Below are positions 22,839-32,150 of a stretch of DNA of 64,000 bases, one piece after another. The DNA comes from an uncultured Bacteroidaceae bacterium. GTDB taxonomy: Bacteria > Bacteroidota > Bacteroidia > Bacteroidales > Bacteroidaceae. The stretch is taken from positions 26,685 to 90,684 of the forward strand of contig CAKQRW010000003.1 in the NCBI GenBank assembly GCA_934271655.1. Reading direction: 5' to 3'. Position 1 is the stretch's first letter; the number at the start of each line of letters is the position of its first letter. The notes beneath the pieces are model-generated. The model saw only the letters and a list, made by a program, of their open reading frames with translations, was not told where the DNA came from and ran no database searches. The position numbers and the translations under genes were made by a program.

Positions 22839-24464
22839 CTACCTCTTTCTTGCAAGATACTCGATGGCATAGACTGACCAGCGTGGAACCTTGCGGATAT
22901 TGGTGCGCACGGCCGGAATATCGCACAAGAGAAAGATGGCGGCAATCGCCAAGGCAAACCAAATGACGTAGCCATACACTTGCTTCATAGCCACCAGCAT
23001 CATGGAGTGGAGGAAGTCGTTTCCTACGTATTCACCGAAGTTGAAATGCGACAAGTCCAAGTGCGTGAGCGTGAGTTGGCGTCCATAGTTAGCCATGTCA
23101 TCATTCATGAAATGGGAGAATATGGTGGTGTAAATGCCATAACCTGTAGCTCCTGCCAGATACATGTGGAGGATGTTGAACACGAACAGGCCCATGAAGA
23201 AGTGCTCAAGGCTTGGCACCGACTCCTCGAGCGCCCACATCAACGTAGGTCCCAGAATGGCGTAGGAGAAGCCTCTGAGGAAGATGGCAAGACGATATTG
23301 CTCGATGTTCACGCCGATGCCGAGCGTGAAATACATCAGCATGCCATAGAGTGCGATGCTGAGGAAGGCGATGCCGAACAGCTTCCAGACCTTCCATTTC
23401 CTGACCTTCAGCCAATAGATGTCGAGCAGGAGTCCGACATACATACCCGGAAGCACCCACATATACTGCGATTCCTTGGTCAGCTCCTCCAGCTTGACTA
23501 CTTCGCTGTAGAGTATCTCCTCCATCGTATGCTCAGCACCGAGAGCGAGCTCGGCGAAGAAGGTGACTATGAGGATAGGCACCACGTTGCGAAACGTGAA
23601 GAGCTTGAACTCAACGTATGGGTAACGATAGTAGCGCATGCGGTAAAGCACAATGCCCGTAAGCACGATGGCGATGCCGAGCAAGATGCGCATGTGAAGG
23701 GTATCAAACCACATATAATAATCACCATATACCACAATATACGACACAATGAGCATGAGCACGCAGATGAGCAAAGCTCCCTGGAAGTCCATGCCCTTGA
23801 GCGAGAGTCGCTTAGGCATCGGACAGAACGGACGGCAGCAGATGAGCTGAATGAGCAGCACGAGCGACATGGTACCTACGGTGAACACGTGCATCATCTG
23901 CCACGTGAAGTGATGGCCGAACCAAGCCGCCAACCAGCCGCTGCCCTCGATGGCTGTGAGCAGGATGATGTGGAGCACTGGGAAGAAGACGGCAAAATCA
24001 CGACGAGGGGTGATCCACAGCTGGATATTGCTCATACACTCGAACGTGCCTTGAATCTTAGCCATGCCTGAGATGAAGCAAGCCACGATGAGCACGGGCA
24101 TCGACTGGCTGTGCATCGTCACTATGTTGCAGATGGCGAGCACGATGGCTGAGGCGCAAAGCAGCTGCTTATTGGTGAAGCGAAACTTCATGCGGAAGAG
24201 CATCGGAAAATAGGCTGCCATTCCAGCCAGCGAGGCGTAGAGCAGAAACATCACGTCCTCTATCATGAAGTTGGTGGTGCCACGGATCACCTCCAGGGCA
24301 CCGAGATAGTAACCTCCGCCGAACTGGAAGCAAAGGGCACTCAGCACGTACAGCCACGGCTGCAAGAAGCGAGGCACCCAGTCCTTCATCATCGGCATCG
24401 CAAAGCCCATGTTGGGTGGTGGCCCGCCCGGGCTTTTCATAAAGAATTCAGTTAATTGTCCCAT
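22839..24464 (-). CDS. MFS drug-efflux transporter (DHA2/EmrB-like)
   Basis: A 541-residue inner-membrane protein with about 14 hydrophobic segments, the size and topology of DHA2 transporters that work with an HlyD adaptor and TolC channel. The N-terminus contains PGGPPPNMGFAMPMM, then a first membrane span with FQFGGGYYLGALEVIRG. It closes the tolC-hlyD-MFS gene order on the minus strand. A 185-bp MITE lies between it and hlyD, and the end of that MITE facing this gene carries a TAATTTTG box 30 bp before the ATG. Expression of this gene may therefore be uncoupled from its partners. The substrate cannot be told. Confidence 0.82.
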   Translation of the reverse strand: MGQLTEFFMKSPGGPPPNMGFAMPMMKDWVPRFLQPWLYVLSALCFQFGGGYYLGALEVIRGTTNFMIEDVMFLLYASLAGMAAYFPMLFRMKFRFTNKQLLCASAIVLAICNIVTMHSQSMPVLIVACFISGMAKIQGTFECMSNIQLWITPRRDFAVFFPVLHIILLTAIEGSGWLAAWFGHHFTWQMMHVFTVGTMSLVLLIQLICCRPFCPMPKRLSLKGMDFQGALLICVLMLIVSYIVVYGDYYMWFDTLHMRILLGIAIVLTGIVLYRMRYYRYPYVEFKLFTFRNVVPILIVTFFAELALGAEHTMEEILYSEVVKLEELTKESQYMWVLPGMYVGLLLDIYWLKVRKWKVWKLFGIAFLSIALYGMLMYFTLGIGVNIEQYRLAIFLRGFSYAILGPTLMWALEESVPSLEHFFMGLFVFNILHMYLAGATGYGIYTTIFSHFMNDDMANYGRQLTLTHLDLSHFNFGEYVGNDFLHSMMLVAMKQVYGYVIWFALAIAAIFLLCDIPAVRTNIRKVPRWSVYAIEYLARKR

Positions 24465-24482
24465 GATTCTTCAGTTCCTATT

Positions 24483-24667
24483 AAGTAGGTGTTCAAAATT
24501 ATTTTATAGTATCAAGGTAGGCCGCTCCCATATTTGGCGCACTCTCTCTCGGTCATATTTTCCTTCTGTTTATCAGTCACTATGCCCGCATAGCTCCTTC
24601 AAACAGAAGAAAAATCTGCCTCAAGATAGAGCACGCCAAATATAAAAATAATTATGAGCACCTACTT
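24483..24667 (-). mobile_element. MITE-A, full-length copy inside the efflux operon
   Basis: 185 bp, in reverse orientation: AAGTAGGTGTTCAAAATTAT at 24483 and AATTATGAGCACCTACTT ending at 24667, with the internal complementary pair CCTTCTGTTT / AAACAGAAG. It fills most of the 249-bp gap between hlyD and the MFS gene. Confidence 0.88.
24494..24501 (-). promoter_or_regulatory. MITE-borne -7 box (TAATTTTG) facing the MFS gene
   Basis: Minus-strand TAATTTTG 30 bp from the MFS ATG; predicted leader about 22 nt. The same box occurs in the equivalent end of other MITE-A copies. The -33 region is poor. Confidence 0.45.
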
Positions 24668-24713
24668 ATCTTTTGATATCATGAATCTTTTTTCTCATGA
24701 ATCTTCCGATTCA

Positions 24714-25748
24714 TTATTCCTCAACGATACATTCCACGTTGTAGCCGCCCTTGAGCTTGGCTACATCGGCGTTGTCATCGAGCTTGACGCGTACGGTGAC
24801 ACGCTGTTCCACCTTAACGAAGTTGCCTGTGGCATTGTCGATAGGGATGAGCGAGAAGGCGCTGCCTGTGGCGTCGGAGATGCGCTCCACTGTGCCTGTA
24901 TATGACACGCCAGGCACGGCATCGGCGGTAATCTGCACCTTGTTGCCCACCTTGATGTGTGGAAGCTGGCTCTCCTTATAGTTGGCCTCTATCCAGCGCT
25001 CGTTCTTGTCTACGATGCTCACCAGGGTCTGGCCAGGATTAACCAGCTGACCTACATGGATGTCCTTCGAGCCCACGGTACCATCGCAAGTGGCGATGAT
25101 GTAGCAGTAGGAGAGGTTGAGGCGAGCCAAGTCTACAGCACGACGAGCCAGCTCGATGCCCTGCTCTGAAGCTGAGAGATGGTGGCCCTGCTCGGCTACG
25201 ACAGCAGACTGGGTCTGGCGAGAGCGAACGGCCTGCTCATAGGCAGCCTTGGCACTCAGATAGCCTGTGTGAACCTTATCATACTGCTGACGGGTAACGG
25301 CATCCTGGCCGAGGAGCTTCTCGAAACGAGCATCCTCACGCTTTGCGTTGTCCATCTGCACACGTGCCGCCTCGATGCCAGCGTCGGTCACGCCCATGCT
25401 GGTCTTGGTGGTGACGATGCTGCTGGCTGTTCCTTGCGAACCTTGCTGAGCGCGAAGCAAGTCGGCCTCGGCTTGCGCCAATCTCAGACGAAACTCAGAG
25501 TCTTCGATGATGGCGAGTGTGTCGCCTTTCTTCACCTGCTGGAAATCTGTGAAACGCACCTCACGGATGAAACCCTGCACACGGCAGTTTTGTGGCACGA
25601 TGTTCTGGCAGACACGGGCATTGTCGGTAAACTCTCCGCTGCCGAAGTGCATGAACTGACTTACTGCATAGGCAGCTCCGCCCAAGAGGCAAGCTACGAT
25701 AAGGGCATTATATAAATATGTATGTATCTTATTCTTTTCCATTGTCAT
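24714..25748 (-). CDS. HlyD/EmrA-family periplasmic adaptor protein
   Basis: A 344-residue membrane-fusion protein. One N-terminal membrane anchor (about residues 10-28, NALIVACLLGGAAYAVSQF) is followed by the lipoyl half-motif (RVQGFIREVRFTDFQQVKKGDTLAII), a long alpha-helical hairpin rich in Ala, Gln and Glu, the second half-motif (CDGTVGSKDIHVGQLVNPGQTLVSIVD) and the beta-barrel domain. It links the MFS pump to the TolC channel. The start is ATG 25748 or 25742 (MEKNK). It lies 34 bp after the tolC-like gene. Confidence 0.9.
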   Translation of the reverse strand: MTMEKNKIHTYLYNALIVACLLGGAAYAVSQFMHFGSGEFTDNARVCQNIVPQNCRVQGFIREVRFTDFQQVKKGDTLAIIEDSEFRLRLAQAEADLLRAQQGSQGTASSIVTTKTSMGVTDAGIEAARVQMDNAKREDARFEKLLGQDAVTRQQYDKVHTGYLSAKAAYEQAVRSRQTQSAVVAEQGHHLSASEQGIELARRAVDLARLNLSYCYIIATCDGTVGSKDIHVGQLVNPGQTLVSIVDKNERWIEANYKESQLPHIKVGNKVQITADAVPGVSYTGTVERISDATGSAFSLIPIDNATGNFVKVEQRVTVRVKLDDNADVAKLKGGYNVECIVEE

Positions 25749-25782
25749 AAAGTATTTATAGTGTAATGCGTTGATTGTGCAA

Positions 25783-27186
25783 TTACAAAGTATTTGTTAC
25801 GTATTTGAGTTGATAGAAATTGTAAAGCATGTTGATGCGGGCATTGACCAGCGCCATCTCGGCTGAGAGCTTCATGTTTGAGGCGTCAAGCATGTCGGTG
25901 AGGAGCGCGAGGTCGTTCTGGTAACGATTTTGCACCACGGAGTAGTTCTGATTGGCAAGCTCCACCTGCTTCTCCTGAGTGTCCACCTCCGTTTTGGATG
26001 TAAGGAGATTGGTGTAGTTGGCCTGCACAGCGTTCTCCACACCCTCACGTGCCAAGGAGACGGTCTCCTGCGACTGCTGATGCTCTATGCGAGCCTTGCG
26101 TATCTGATGCTTGTTCTTCCAGAGGCTTCCCAAGCTGTACTTCACGCCGACCCCGACGAACCAGACGTTCACATTGCAGTTTTTCGGAATGAGGTCTTGC
26201 GTGTAAGGACCATTGAACAGGTTCTCCGCCACGACAGCCACCGAAGGCAACGAGGCTGCCTTAGCCTGCTTGATTTTCTCCGCTGCAAGGCTCTTGCCAA
26301 CTTGCGCCTGGCGGATGCCGATGTTGTTATCAGCTGCCTTCTGCTGCCAAGAGTCCTGCGTGGTTATGGCAGAGAGCGCATTGATGTCTGTGTTCACCTC
26401 GTTCTTGTCGGGAACTATCACGGTCTGCTCCGGCAGATGAAGCGTCGTCACCAACTGGTGGTTGATGATGGCAGAGGCATCTGAGAGCTTCTTCAGCGTG
26501 AGCTCCAGGCTCTTCAACTGATAGTCGTAGCGAGTGATGTCGTTCTTGAGGACGGTGCCTTGCTCGCGGCGAGCCTTCATCTGGTCTATCACCTTTTGGG
26601 TAAGATCGATGTTCTGCCGAACCACGTCCATCTGGTTGTTCAGCTTGCAGAGGTCGAGATAGTAGCCTGTCAAGAGGAAACGCACCTCCTGACGGTTCTT
26701 CTCCACATCAAGCTCTGCCAGTCCCTTGCCCAGTTCGGCCATGCGGATACCCGAACGGATGGCGCCACCGGCATAGACCACCTGCGTCACTTGGGCGGTA
26801 AAGCTATTGCCCCAATGAGGTGTGTCCTGCTTACCGTTAGACACAGGGATGACTCCCACACCCGGAACAATGTAGTCTGTCGTTCCGCTGGCAGAAAAAC
26901 CACGCGACAACATGAAGGCATTGCCCGTGTAACTACCCTGAAGACCCAAGTCGACACTCGGAAGCAGGGCTGATTTGGCGGCAGCCACACCTTCATCGGC
27001 TGCGCGGAGAGCCACCTCACTAACCTTTACTTTCTGACTATTTTGGTCGGCAAGATTGTAAAGCGATGTGAGAGTCATTGTCTGCACACTGCTGTCTTGT
27101 TTATCCTGCTGGCCGTTTGATTGAGCCACAGCCCAAGATGAGCCTCCTGCCAACAGGAGGCTTACAAACATGATTTTCTTGATCAT
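25783..27186 (-). CDS. TolC-family outer-membrane efflux protein
   Basis: A 467-residue outer-membrane channel. A signal peptide (MIKKIMFVSLLLAGGSSWAVAQ) precedes two repeats of long helices with paired strands, as in TolC. Typical pieces are LYNLADQNSQKVKVSEVALRAADEGVAAAKSALLP near the start and the matching DNNIGIRQAQVGKSLAAEKIKQAKAASLPSV in the second half, each ending in the conserved LP turn. First gene of the operon; a TACCTTTG promoter box is about 60 bp upstream. Confidence 0.9.
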   Translation of the reverse strand: MIKKIMFVSLLLAGGSSWAVAQSNGQQDKQDSSVQTMTLTSLYNLADQNSQKVKVSEVALRAADEGVAAAKSALLPSVDLGLQGSYTGNAFMLSRGFSASGTTDYIVPGVGVIPVSNGKQDTPHWGNSFTAQVTQVVYAGGAIRSGIRMAELGKGLAELDVEKNRQEVRFLLTGYYLDLCKLNNQMDVVRQNIDLTQKVIDQMKARREQGTVLKNDITRYDYQLKSLELTLKKLSDASAIINHQLVTTLHLPEQTVIVPDKNEVNTDINALSAITTQDSWQQKAADNNIGIRQAQVGKSLAAEKIKQAKAASLPSVAVVAENLFNGPYTQDLIPKNCNVNVWFVGVGVKYSLGSLWKNKHQIRKARIEHQQSQETVSLAREGVENAVQANYTNLLTSKTEVDTQEKQVELANQNYSVVQNRYQNDLALLTDMLDASNMKLSAEMALVNARINMLYNFYQLKYVTNTL

Positions 27187-27247
27187 ATATCTTGTACTAA
27201 TAAAATATATTCTTGATGGATTTTGTTATCTCTCTATAATTCGAGTG

Positions 27248-27255
27248 CAAAGGTA
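27248..27255 (-). promoter_or_regulatory. Putative efflux-operon promoter -7 box (TACCTTTG)
   Basis: TAnnTTTG on the minus strand with an estimated 55-nt leader before the tolC-like ATG. No regulator gene is adjacent. Confidence 0.55.
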
Positions 27256-27423
27256 CGGCAATTTTAGTAATCGGTCATTTTAAATATAACGCAGTGGATG
27301 GACTATTTGGGAATAAAGTTCTCTTTTGTCACATCAATCGTATACTTTTACGGTTGAAAACGGACAAAACTATTATACACTGACAGATACTACAAGAGTG
27401 TATCGACCAGTGGGTATTCGGTC

Positions 27424-27990
27424 CTAATATTTGCACGTTGCGTTGGATGGGCCCTCAACGAGCGAGAAGAGAAAGTCCTGGAGTTGGGCAACGAAAGATT
27501 TGTAGCGGCTTAGCATTTCTTGGTAGAGTTCCTCTGAAACTGGCTTCATTCTTTCCTTTACATCATCTACGCTCATTTCGCTTGTCCAACAAGGAGAAAT
27601 ATTTTCAGAATTGACTCTGAAGAAGTCAAAATGTGCGCGTTGACCTTCAAATCTTGTCAGGGTATAAATACCATCGTATGCATAGTGTTTACCTATCTCA
27701 ACTTCCAATTCACCATCTACCAGATTTTCATGGATGAACTTTTGAGACTGAGCTGCAAAGTCCTGCATCTTTTGCTTGACCTTGGAGTAAGTATCACGGG
27801 GCAGTTCTATAGCGTCTTCTGGGATATCGTTATCATATTCACCTGGGAAATCCCATCCCATGATTTGTGCTTTCTTTACGAGTATGCTCAGGGCTTCAAT
27901 TTTGTCGCCACGCACACAATCTATCTGATATAGGGTCATAGGCTCTTCCTTGTTGGAGCCAATCATAATGAAGCAATCACCTGTTGTCAT
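27424..27990 (-). CDS. Hypothetical protein in low-GC cluster
   Basis: A 188-residue acidic soluble protein without a recognised domain. The frame has ATGs at the start (MTTGDCF) and 17 codons in (MTLYQIDCVRGDKIEALSIL); the latter could be the real start, though the first overlaps the upstream gene by 4 bp (ATGA), which supports coupled translation. It has no signal peptide or membrane segment. It is the last gene of a two-gene unit. The base composition is more A+T-rich than in the housekeeping regions, consistent with acquisition by transfer. Confidence 0.6.
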   Translation of the reverse strand: MTTGDCFIMIGSNKEEPMTLYQIDCVRGDKIEALSILVKKAQIMGWDFPGEYDNDIPEDAIELPRDTYSKVKQKMQDFAAQSQKFIHENLVDGELEVEIGKHYAYDGIYTLTRFEGQRAHFDFFRVNSENISPCWTSEMSVDDVKERMKPVSEELYQEMLSRYKSFVAQLQDFLFSLVEGPSNATCKY

Positions 27991-29054
27991 AATGGTATTT
28001 GATTTAATGAACTCTTTAAATTCTGGTAATCTTCAAGCATCTCTTCTACAGAGCGTAAAACTCTGTTGCGTGATGCGGTTCGATTACTTTCTTTCATGCC
28101 TTTGATATAATCCTCGATGACATTTGATTGAAACTGGTTATACGATTTCAAACGGAATGTATCCCAATCACCGTCAAATCCATCGTCAAACCATTCAGTA
28201 TCCATGGTAAACAACTCCAAAATACCTAAGTATAGTGAGCTTACCAATTGTTGTGGCTTGCACCAAGCAAAGATGGCAGGTCTACGTGAGAATTCGTCAG
28301 GTATTATCGCGACGTTCAAGCCGCTTTTGTTCCAGTACAGATTTCTCATCTTGAGTCTAAGAATTGTAGGCGAATCTTCGTAATACAATTTTATATCAGA
28401 CTGATCTTTCCACGGAGCATAAATGAACGATTCTATTTCATTCCGTAGAATATCGAAGTCGGTTGTCCAGTCTGACAGATTTGACACGTATGTCCGATCA
28501 CCTATCTTGATTTCATAAGCGGTGTCACAATTATAAGGTTCCAATATTCTGAAATTAAAATCTTCAACATGAATTTCTTCGTAAAAAATCTGAGCGCAGC
28601 TTTTGGGAATCACAATATGTTGCAAGTCAATGAGCATGCATTCTGCTGTTTCTTTGGTAAACCTATTATATGGTGGCTCATTACCAGCGATGACCGACTG
28701 ACATAGTGCGGTTAATGCACTAATAGCAGAATCAACAAACATGTCACGCTCGTATTCAATCTGATACGAGCCACAAGTTTCATCATAATAATAGCCAGAA
28801 ACTTCATTCTTATATATATGGAAGCTTGCTTTTATTCCTTTACTAATATAAAGTTGCTTTTCATAACCACATAGTGATTCAAAAAGAGGCATTGGTAAGA
28901 CCATCACTTCTTTCTCTCGCAATCTTAACCAGATTGCAGGCTTTTCATTATCGTCTGCAACCTTGAATGAGAATTGTTTATTCGACTTTATAACAGCATC
29001 TGATTCAACAGTCATTTTCGGGGTTGTTTTAGTTTCGCCTAAATTCCGCAACAC
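27987..29054 (-). CDS. Hypothetical protein, distantly related to the 29.6-kb protein
   Basis: A 355-residue soluble protein without a recognised domain. Its second half (SLYLGILELFTMDTEWFDDGF... then KSYNQFQSNVIEDYIKG) has the same pattern as a part of the 412-residue protein downstream in map order (GLYLSLMTELGFGLYEGID... then RPYNDLKSRKIESFIHS), which suggests a shared domain. No signal peptide. Codon and base use are A+T-rich. Its stop overlaps the start of the 188-residue gene. The context of IS remnants and defence genes suggests an accessory role, perhaps toxin immunity, but the sequence gives no direct evidence. Confidence 0.6.
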   Translation of the reverse strand: MLRNLGETKTTPKMTVESDAVIKSNKQFSFKVADDNEKPAIWLRLREKEVMVLPMPLFESLCGYEKQLYISKGIKASFHIYKNEVSGYYYDETCGSYQIEYERDMFVDSAISALTALCQSVIAGNEPPYNRFTKETAECMLIDLQHIVIPKSCAQIFYEEIHVEDFNFRILEPYNCDTAYEIKIGDRTYVSNLSDWTTDFDILRNEIESFIYAPWKDQSDIKLYYEDSPTILRLKMRNLYWNKSGLNVAIIPDEFSRRPAIFAWCKPQQLVSSLYLGILELFTMDTEWFDDGFDGDWDTFRLKSYNQFQSNVIEDYIKGMKESNRTASRNRVLRSVEEMLEDYQNLKSSLNQIPL

Positions 29055-29099
29055 TATAATTTAATGTTTTTATAAACATCTGGACAACAAAAAGTTGTT

Positions 29100-29270
29100 C
29101 AAGATTTTGCCATGTCAGAAATTTCACTTATCTTAGTGCTGCATTTAAAAACAAACAAAATTCCGAATGACATGGCAAAAGTACGAATAAAATCTGAGAA
29201 GCTCACTCCTTTTGGAGGAATATTTGCAATCATGGAGCAATTTAGTAATGTTCGAAAAATAACTTACGCA
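29100..29270 (+). pseudogene. Remnant of an IS transposase N-terminus (IS1380-like, tentative)
   Basis: MAKVRIKSEKLTPFGGIFAI followed by MEQF begins at 29171 and loses similarity after about 25 residues. The 70 bp before it (ACTTATCTTAGT... AAACAAAC) also matches the region before the remnant at 19205, so the left end of the element is kept in both places. It is abutted by an unrelated transposase fragment. Confidence 0.65.
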
Positions 29271-29282
29271 GAAATTGCGCAA

Positions 29283-29612
29283 TCAAGAGCACCTGATGAG
29301 GTAATTCCATTTCGGAAGTTCATCGTCAAAAACGACATGTCTGCTCTTCTCCGATTCGTAGGATTCTTTAATGGGTCTTTTCGTTTCATACGTTCTTTGA
29401 TTTATTGTAGCGATAATGGATAGTCCTTTCTTTGTGACAGTGTTCTCGGCCCGCTTTCTTGCGTCCTCAACGTACAGCAGCGGGGCACAACTCCAACCCC
29501 CTGAAATTGGCCCGAACATACAATGTTCAATGGGATTGTATTTTGAACAATACGGAGGATAGTGAAGCATGATAATGTTAACCCAAGTTTGACAGTTTGA
29601 ATCAATTCCCAT
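29283..29612 (-). pseudogene. C-terminal fragment of an ISAzo13-like transposase
   Basis: HYPPYCSKYNPIEHCMF, GLSIIATINQRTYET and DDELPKWNY follow the conserved end of ISAzo13-family transposases (PPYCSKYNPIEHR.F ... GL.V......Y ... LPKWNY). About 109 residues remain; the N-terminal DDE part is absent. Its stop region runs into the end of the IS1380-like remnant, so two different elements have collided here. Confidence 0.65.
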
Positions 29613-29636
29613 ATGCTATCTGACCATACATTAGAG

Positions 29637-30875
29637 TTATTGAATAGGGACGATAATCCTTGGCAAGCGACAATCGTAACCAACGATTTTGTCCGGTTCC
29701 TTCGGGTTGAAACACATGTAGTAGAGGTCTATGCGGTCGGGCAGTTGACGACGAATCTCCTTGGCTAACTCCCAACCTTCTTGCCACAACTCTTCAAATG
29801 TCTGACTATCATCATGGTTGTCATAGAACTCGCCCCATTTTTCCAAACCTGGCACATTGAGTTTAATGTCGCCGTAGTCGGTAATCAATTCTGCGAAATC
29901 GCCAGTGCCGACTCCCATAGTGTCCCAAAATATGCAGCCTCCCCAATCGGGGAACAGCACGAATGATTCGTTCACATAAGACCTGATACCATCCTCTTGA
30001 ATGTCTATACTATGGATAAAGGATTCTATTTTGCGTGATTTGAGGTCGTTGTATGGTCTCCATAGAGCGTTGCGCTCTTCACCTTTGGGTGGATTATCTA
30101 TGCCTTCATATAATCCAAAACCAAGTTCGGTCATCAGAGACAGATAGAGCCCTTTTACAAATTCCTTCGTGTTGACATAGGCGCAGAATTCACTATCGCA
30201 TGGATATCTTTTCGAAATCCAGAAGCGTCCCATCTCAGGATGAGATCCAACTGTCTGATGAGCATAATGAATGTCAAATTCCCCCATCTGAATGGTACAA
30301 ACATCCTCCTTTGCGTCAATGATGCATTTCATCCATTTTTTAATACCAGTAAGCCGTAAGAACGGTATTCCAATCTTGAAGACTAACTTATTGATACGGA
30401 AAGTAGTCTCAATGCTATCTTCTTTACGTTCTAACTGGTATTCGACATTATCTTTGATGGAAAGCGAGGCTGCATTCTTGTTGGCAAACATTCGCAAGCT
30501 GTCTATCAAACTATCAACATTCTCATCAATAACCACGTCACCTATTGTTCCGCTATGATCCTCATAAGGTGGCTGGTAGTATAATTTGTAACATCTTGGC
30601 AGCTGCTCCCAAATAGCTTTGGCGAAGCATAAACCCTCATAGTGCCATGTAACCCAGTCAAAGGAAGGGTCAGTCGTCGTTTCTGCAAAATCTGTTGCAA
30701 ACACATATCGCTTGACCCATTCCTCGATTCCTGGAATAACGATGAGGAAAAGAGGCCCTAAACAAGGACTATTGTTAGAGATTTCATCACCATAAGCAAG
30801 TGCACAGCAACCTTCAGCGTCTTGATAAAGAACATCTAAATCTGGCGATATGCGAATATAAGGCGTTTTGTTCAT
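29637..30875 (-). CDS. Hypothetical protein with duplicated terminal domain
   Basis: A 412-residue soluble acidic protein that I do not recognise. Its two ends resemble each other: LIVIPGIEEWVKRYVFATDF... GLCFAKAIWEQLPRCYKLYYQPP near the N-terminus and LNVPGLEKWGEFYDNHDD... GWELAKEIRRQLPDRIDLYYMCF near the C-terminus. Between them lies a middle region similar to part of the 355-residue protein at 27987-29054. The gene is A+T-rich and bordered by an IS fragment at its 3' end (25 bp away). It is probably functional, as the frame is long and intact. Role unknown. Confidence 0.65.
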   Translation of the reverse strand: MNKTPYIRISPDLDVLYQDAEGCCALAYGDEISNNSPCLGPLFLIVIPGIEEWVKRYVFATDFAETTTDPSFDWVTWHYEGLCFAKAIWEQLPRCYKLYYQPPYEDHSGTIGDVVIDENVDSLIDSLRMFANKNAASLSIKDNVEYQLERKEDSIETTFRINKLVFKIGIPFLRLTGIKKWMKCIIDAKEDVCTIQMGEFDIHYAHQTVGSHPEMGRFWISKRYPCDSEFCAYVNTKEFVKGLYLSLMTELGFGLYEGIDNPPKGEERNALWRPYNDLKSRKIESFIHSIDIQEDGIRSYVNESFVLFPDWGGCIFWDTMGVGTGDFAELITDYGDIKLNVPGLEKWGEFYDNHDDSQTFEELWQEGWELAKEIRRQLPDRIDLYYMCFNPKEPDKIVGYDCRLPRIIVPIQ

Positions 30876-31022
30876 GGCTGCACTACATATTATTTGTTAA
30901 ATACTGTCAGACTATTATCCCAATTATTTGGAACACCAAACCCCCATTGATGGCTGTCAATTCTTATTTGCTGATTTTTAATCAAATTCTTTATGCTCAT
31001 ATTATAAGATATTTATGGGTCC

Positions 31023-32150
31023 TTACCTATTATTAGTTGAATCTTCATTCTGCAACCTAAAAAACGCCTTTTGCTGCTCTATCTCTCGGCGAAGTTCTTC
31101 CTGCGTTGGCATGTAGGTGAGTTATTTGGCGGCGTAGAGTTGGTCGTTGCTGCTGAGGGTTGAGTAGTGGGCAACGTCGTCATCGGTATCGGCGCAGAGG
31201 AGGATACCGATGGTTGGGTCGTGGCCTTCAGGACGCACCAGTTCATCGTACATCTTCACGTACATGTCCATTTGGCCTACGTCTTGATAGGACAGCTTCT
31301 TGGTCTTGAGGTCGATGAGGACGAAGCACCGGAGGTGGTAGTTGTAGAAGACGAGGTCGATGTAGTAGTCTTCCTTCTCGGTGTGGATATGTTTCTGGCG
31401 GTCAACGAAAGCGAAGCCCTTACCCAGTTCCATCAGGAATGGGATAAGGTGGTCGATGATACTCTGCTCCAAGTTGCTTTCGGTATAGTCGGTGTTGTTC
31501 TTGAACCCCAGGAACTCGGCAATGACGGGATTCTTTAGGTATTCGAGCTTGTCTTGCAGGGGCTTGGTCTGCGCCATCATCTCATCGTGGACGGCTGGCT
31601 TGTTCTGCGACTTCAACAGGCGATAGTAGTATTGAGAGGAGACGTTGCGCTGCAGGGTGCGGGTGCTCCACATCTCTGTGGCAGCCTCATCCTCATACCA
31701 AGCGCGTGCTTCGGCATCCTCCACCTGAAGTGTAATGCTATAATGAGTCCACGAAAGACGTATTGGAGATTTTCCAGTCAGTGATTGGAAAATGTTTTCA
31801 TCAATTACAACAGTGGAAATTCCAGTCAGTGATTGGAAAAAGTCTGGGTGGCTAACATAAAATGACACAAACAGATAGAGATTACTTTTTGAGAAACCTC
31901 TTCCGTATCTCTTCACCAAATCAGCCGCAAGTTTCTTTATGACCTGCTCGCCATACTCCGCACGCTACTCTTTCAGCACCTCATGCTGAATGCGCATGCC
32001 AAGCAGCCAATTGCGCTTGATGAGCGTTTCGTTGACTGCCTTGTATGCCGACTGCTGGGCCTGTTCTATGATGATGCATGAGTCCTTAAGCAGCCCTTCT
32101 TGCGAGAGGAGCGCATCGTCATGCAGAGTTATATCGTTTTGGCTTTCCAT
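31023..32150 (-). pseudogene. DUF1016/YhcG-family PD-(D/E)XK nuclease, broken by two in-frame stops
   Basis: Reading frame from ATG 32150 gives the DUF1016 N-terminal domain (LIKRNWLLGMRIQHEVLKE), then TAG at 31965-31967, then in the same frame RAEYGEQVIKKLAADLVKRYG and the whole nuclease domain (YYIDLVFYNYHLRCFVLIDLKTKKL). A TAA at 31122-31124 then interrupts LYAAK-(stop)-LTYMPTQEELRREIEQQ before the natural stop at 31023. No frameshift is needed, only two point changes. Intact relatives are nucleases linked to defence or recombination. An internal ATG at 31919 could still give a 265-residue nuclease-domain product. Confidence 0.82.

Noticed and set aside
31122..32150. Stop-codon recoding in the DUF1016 gene
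   Set aside because: Two different stop codons (TAG, TAA), no recoding signal seen, and the gene is in a decaying region; inactivation is simpler.
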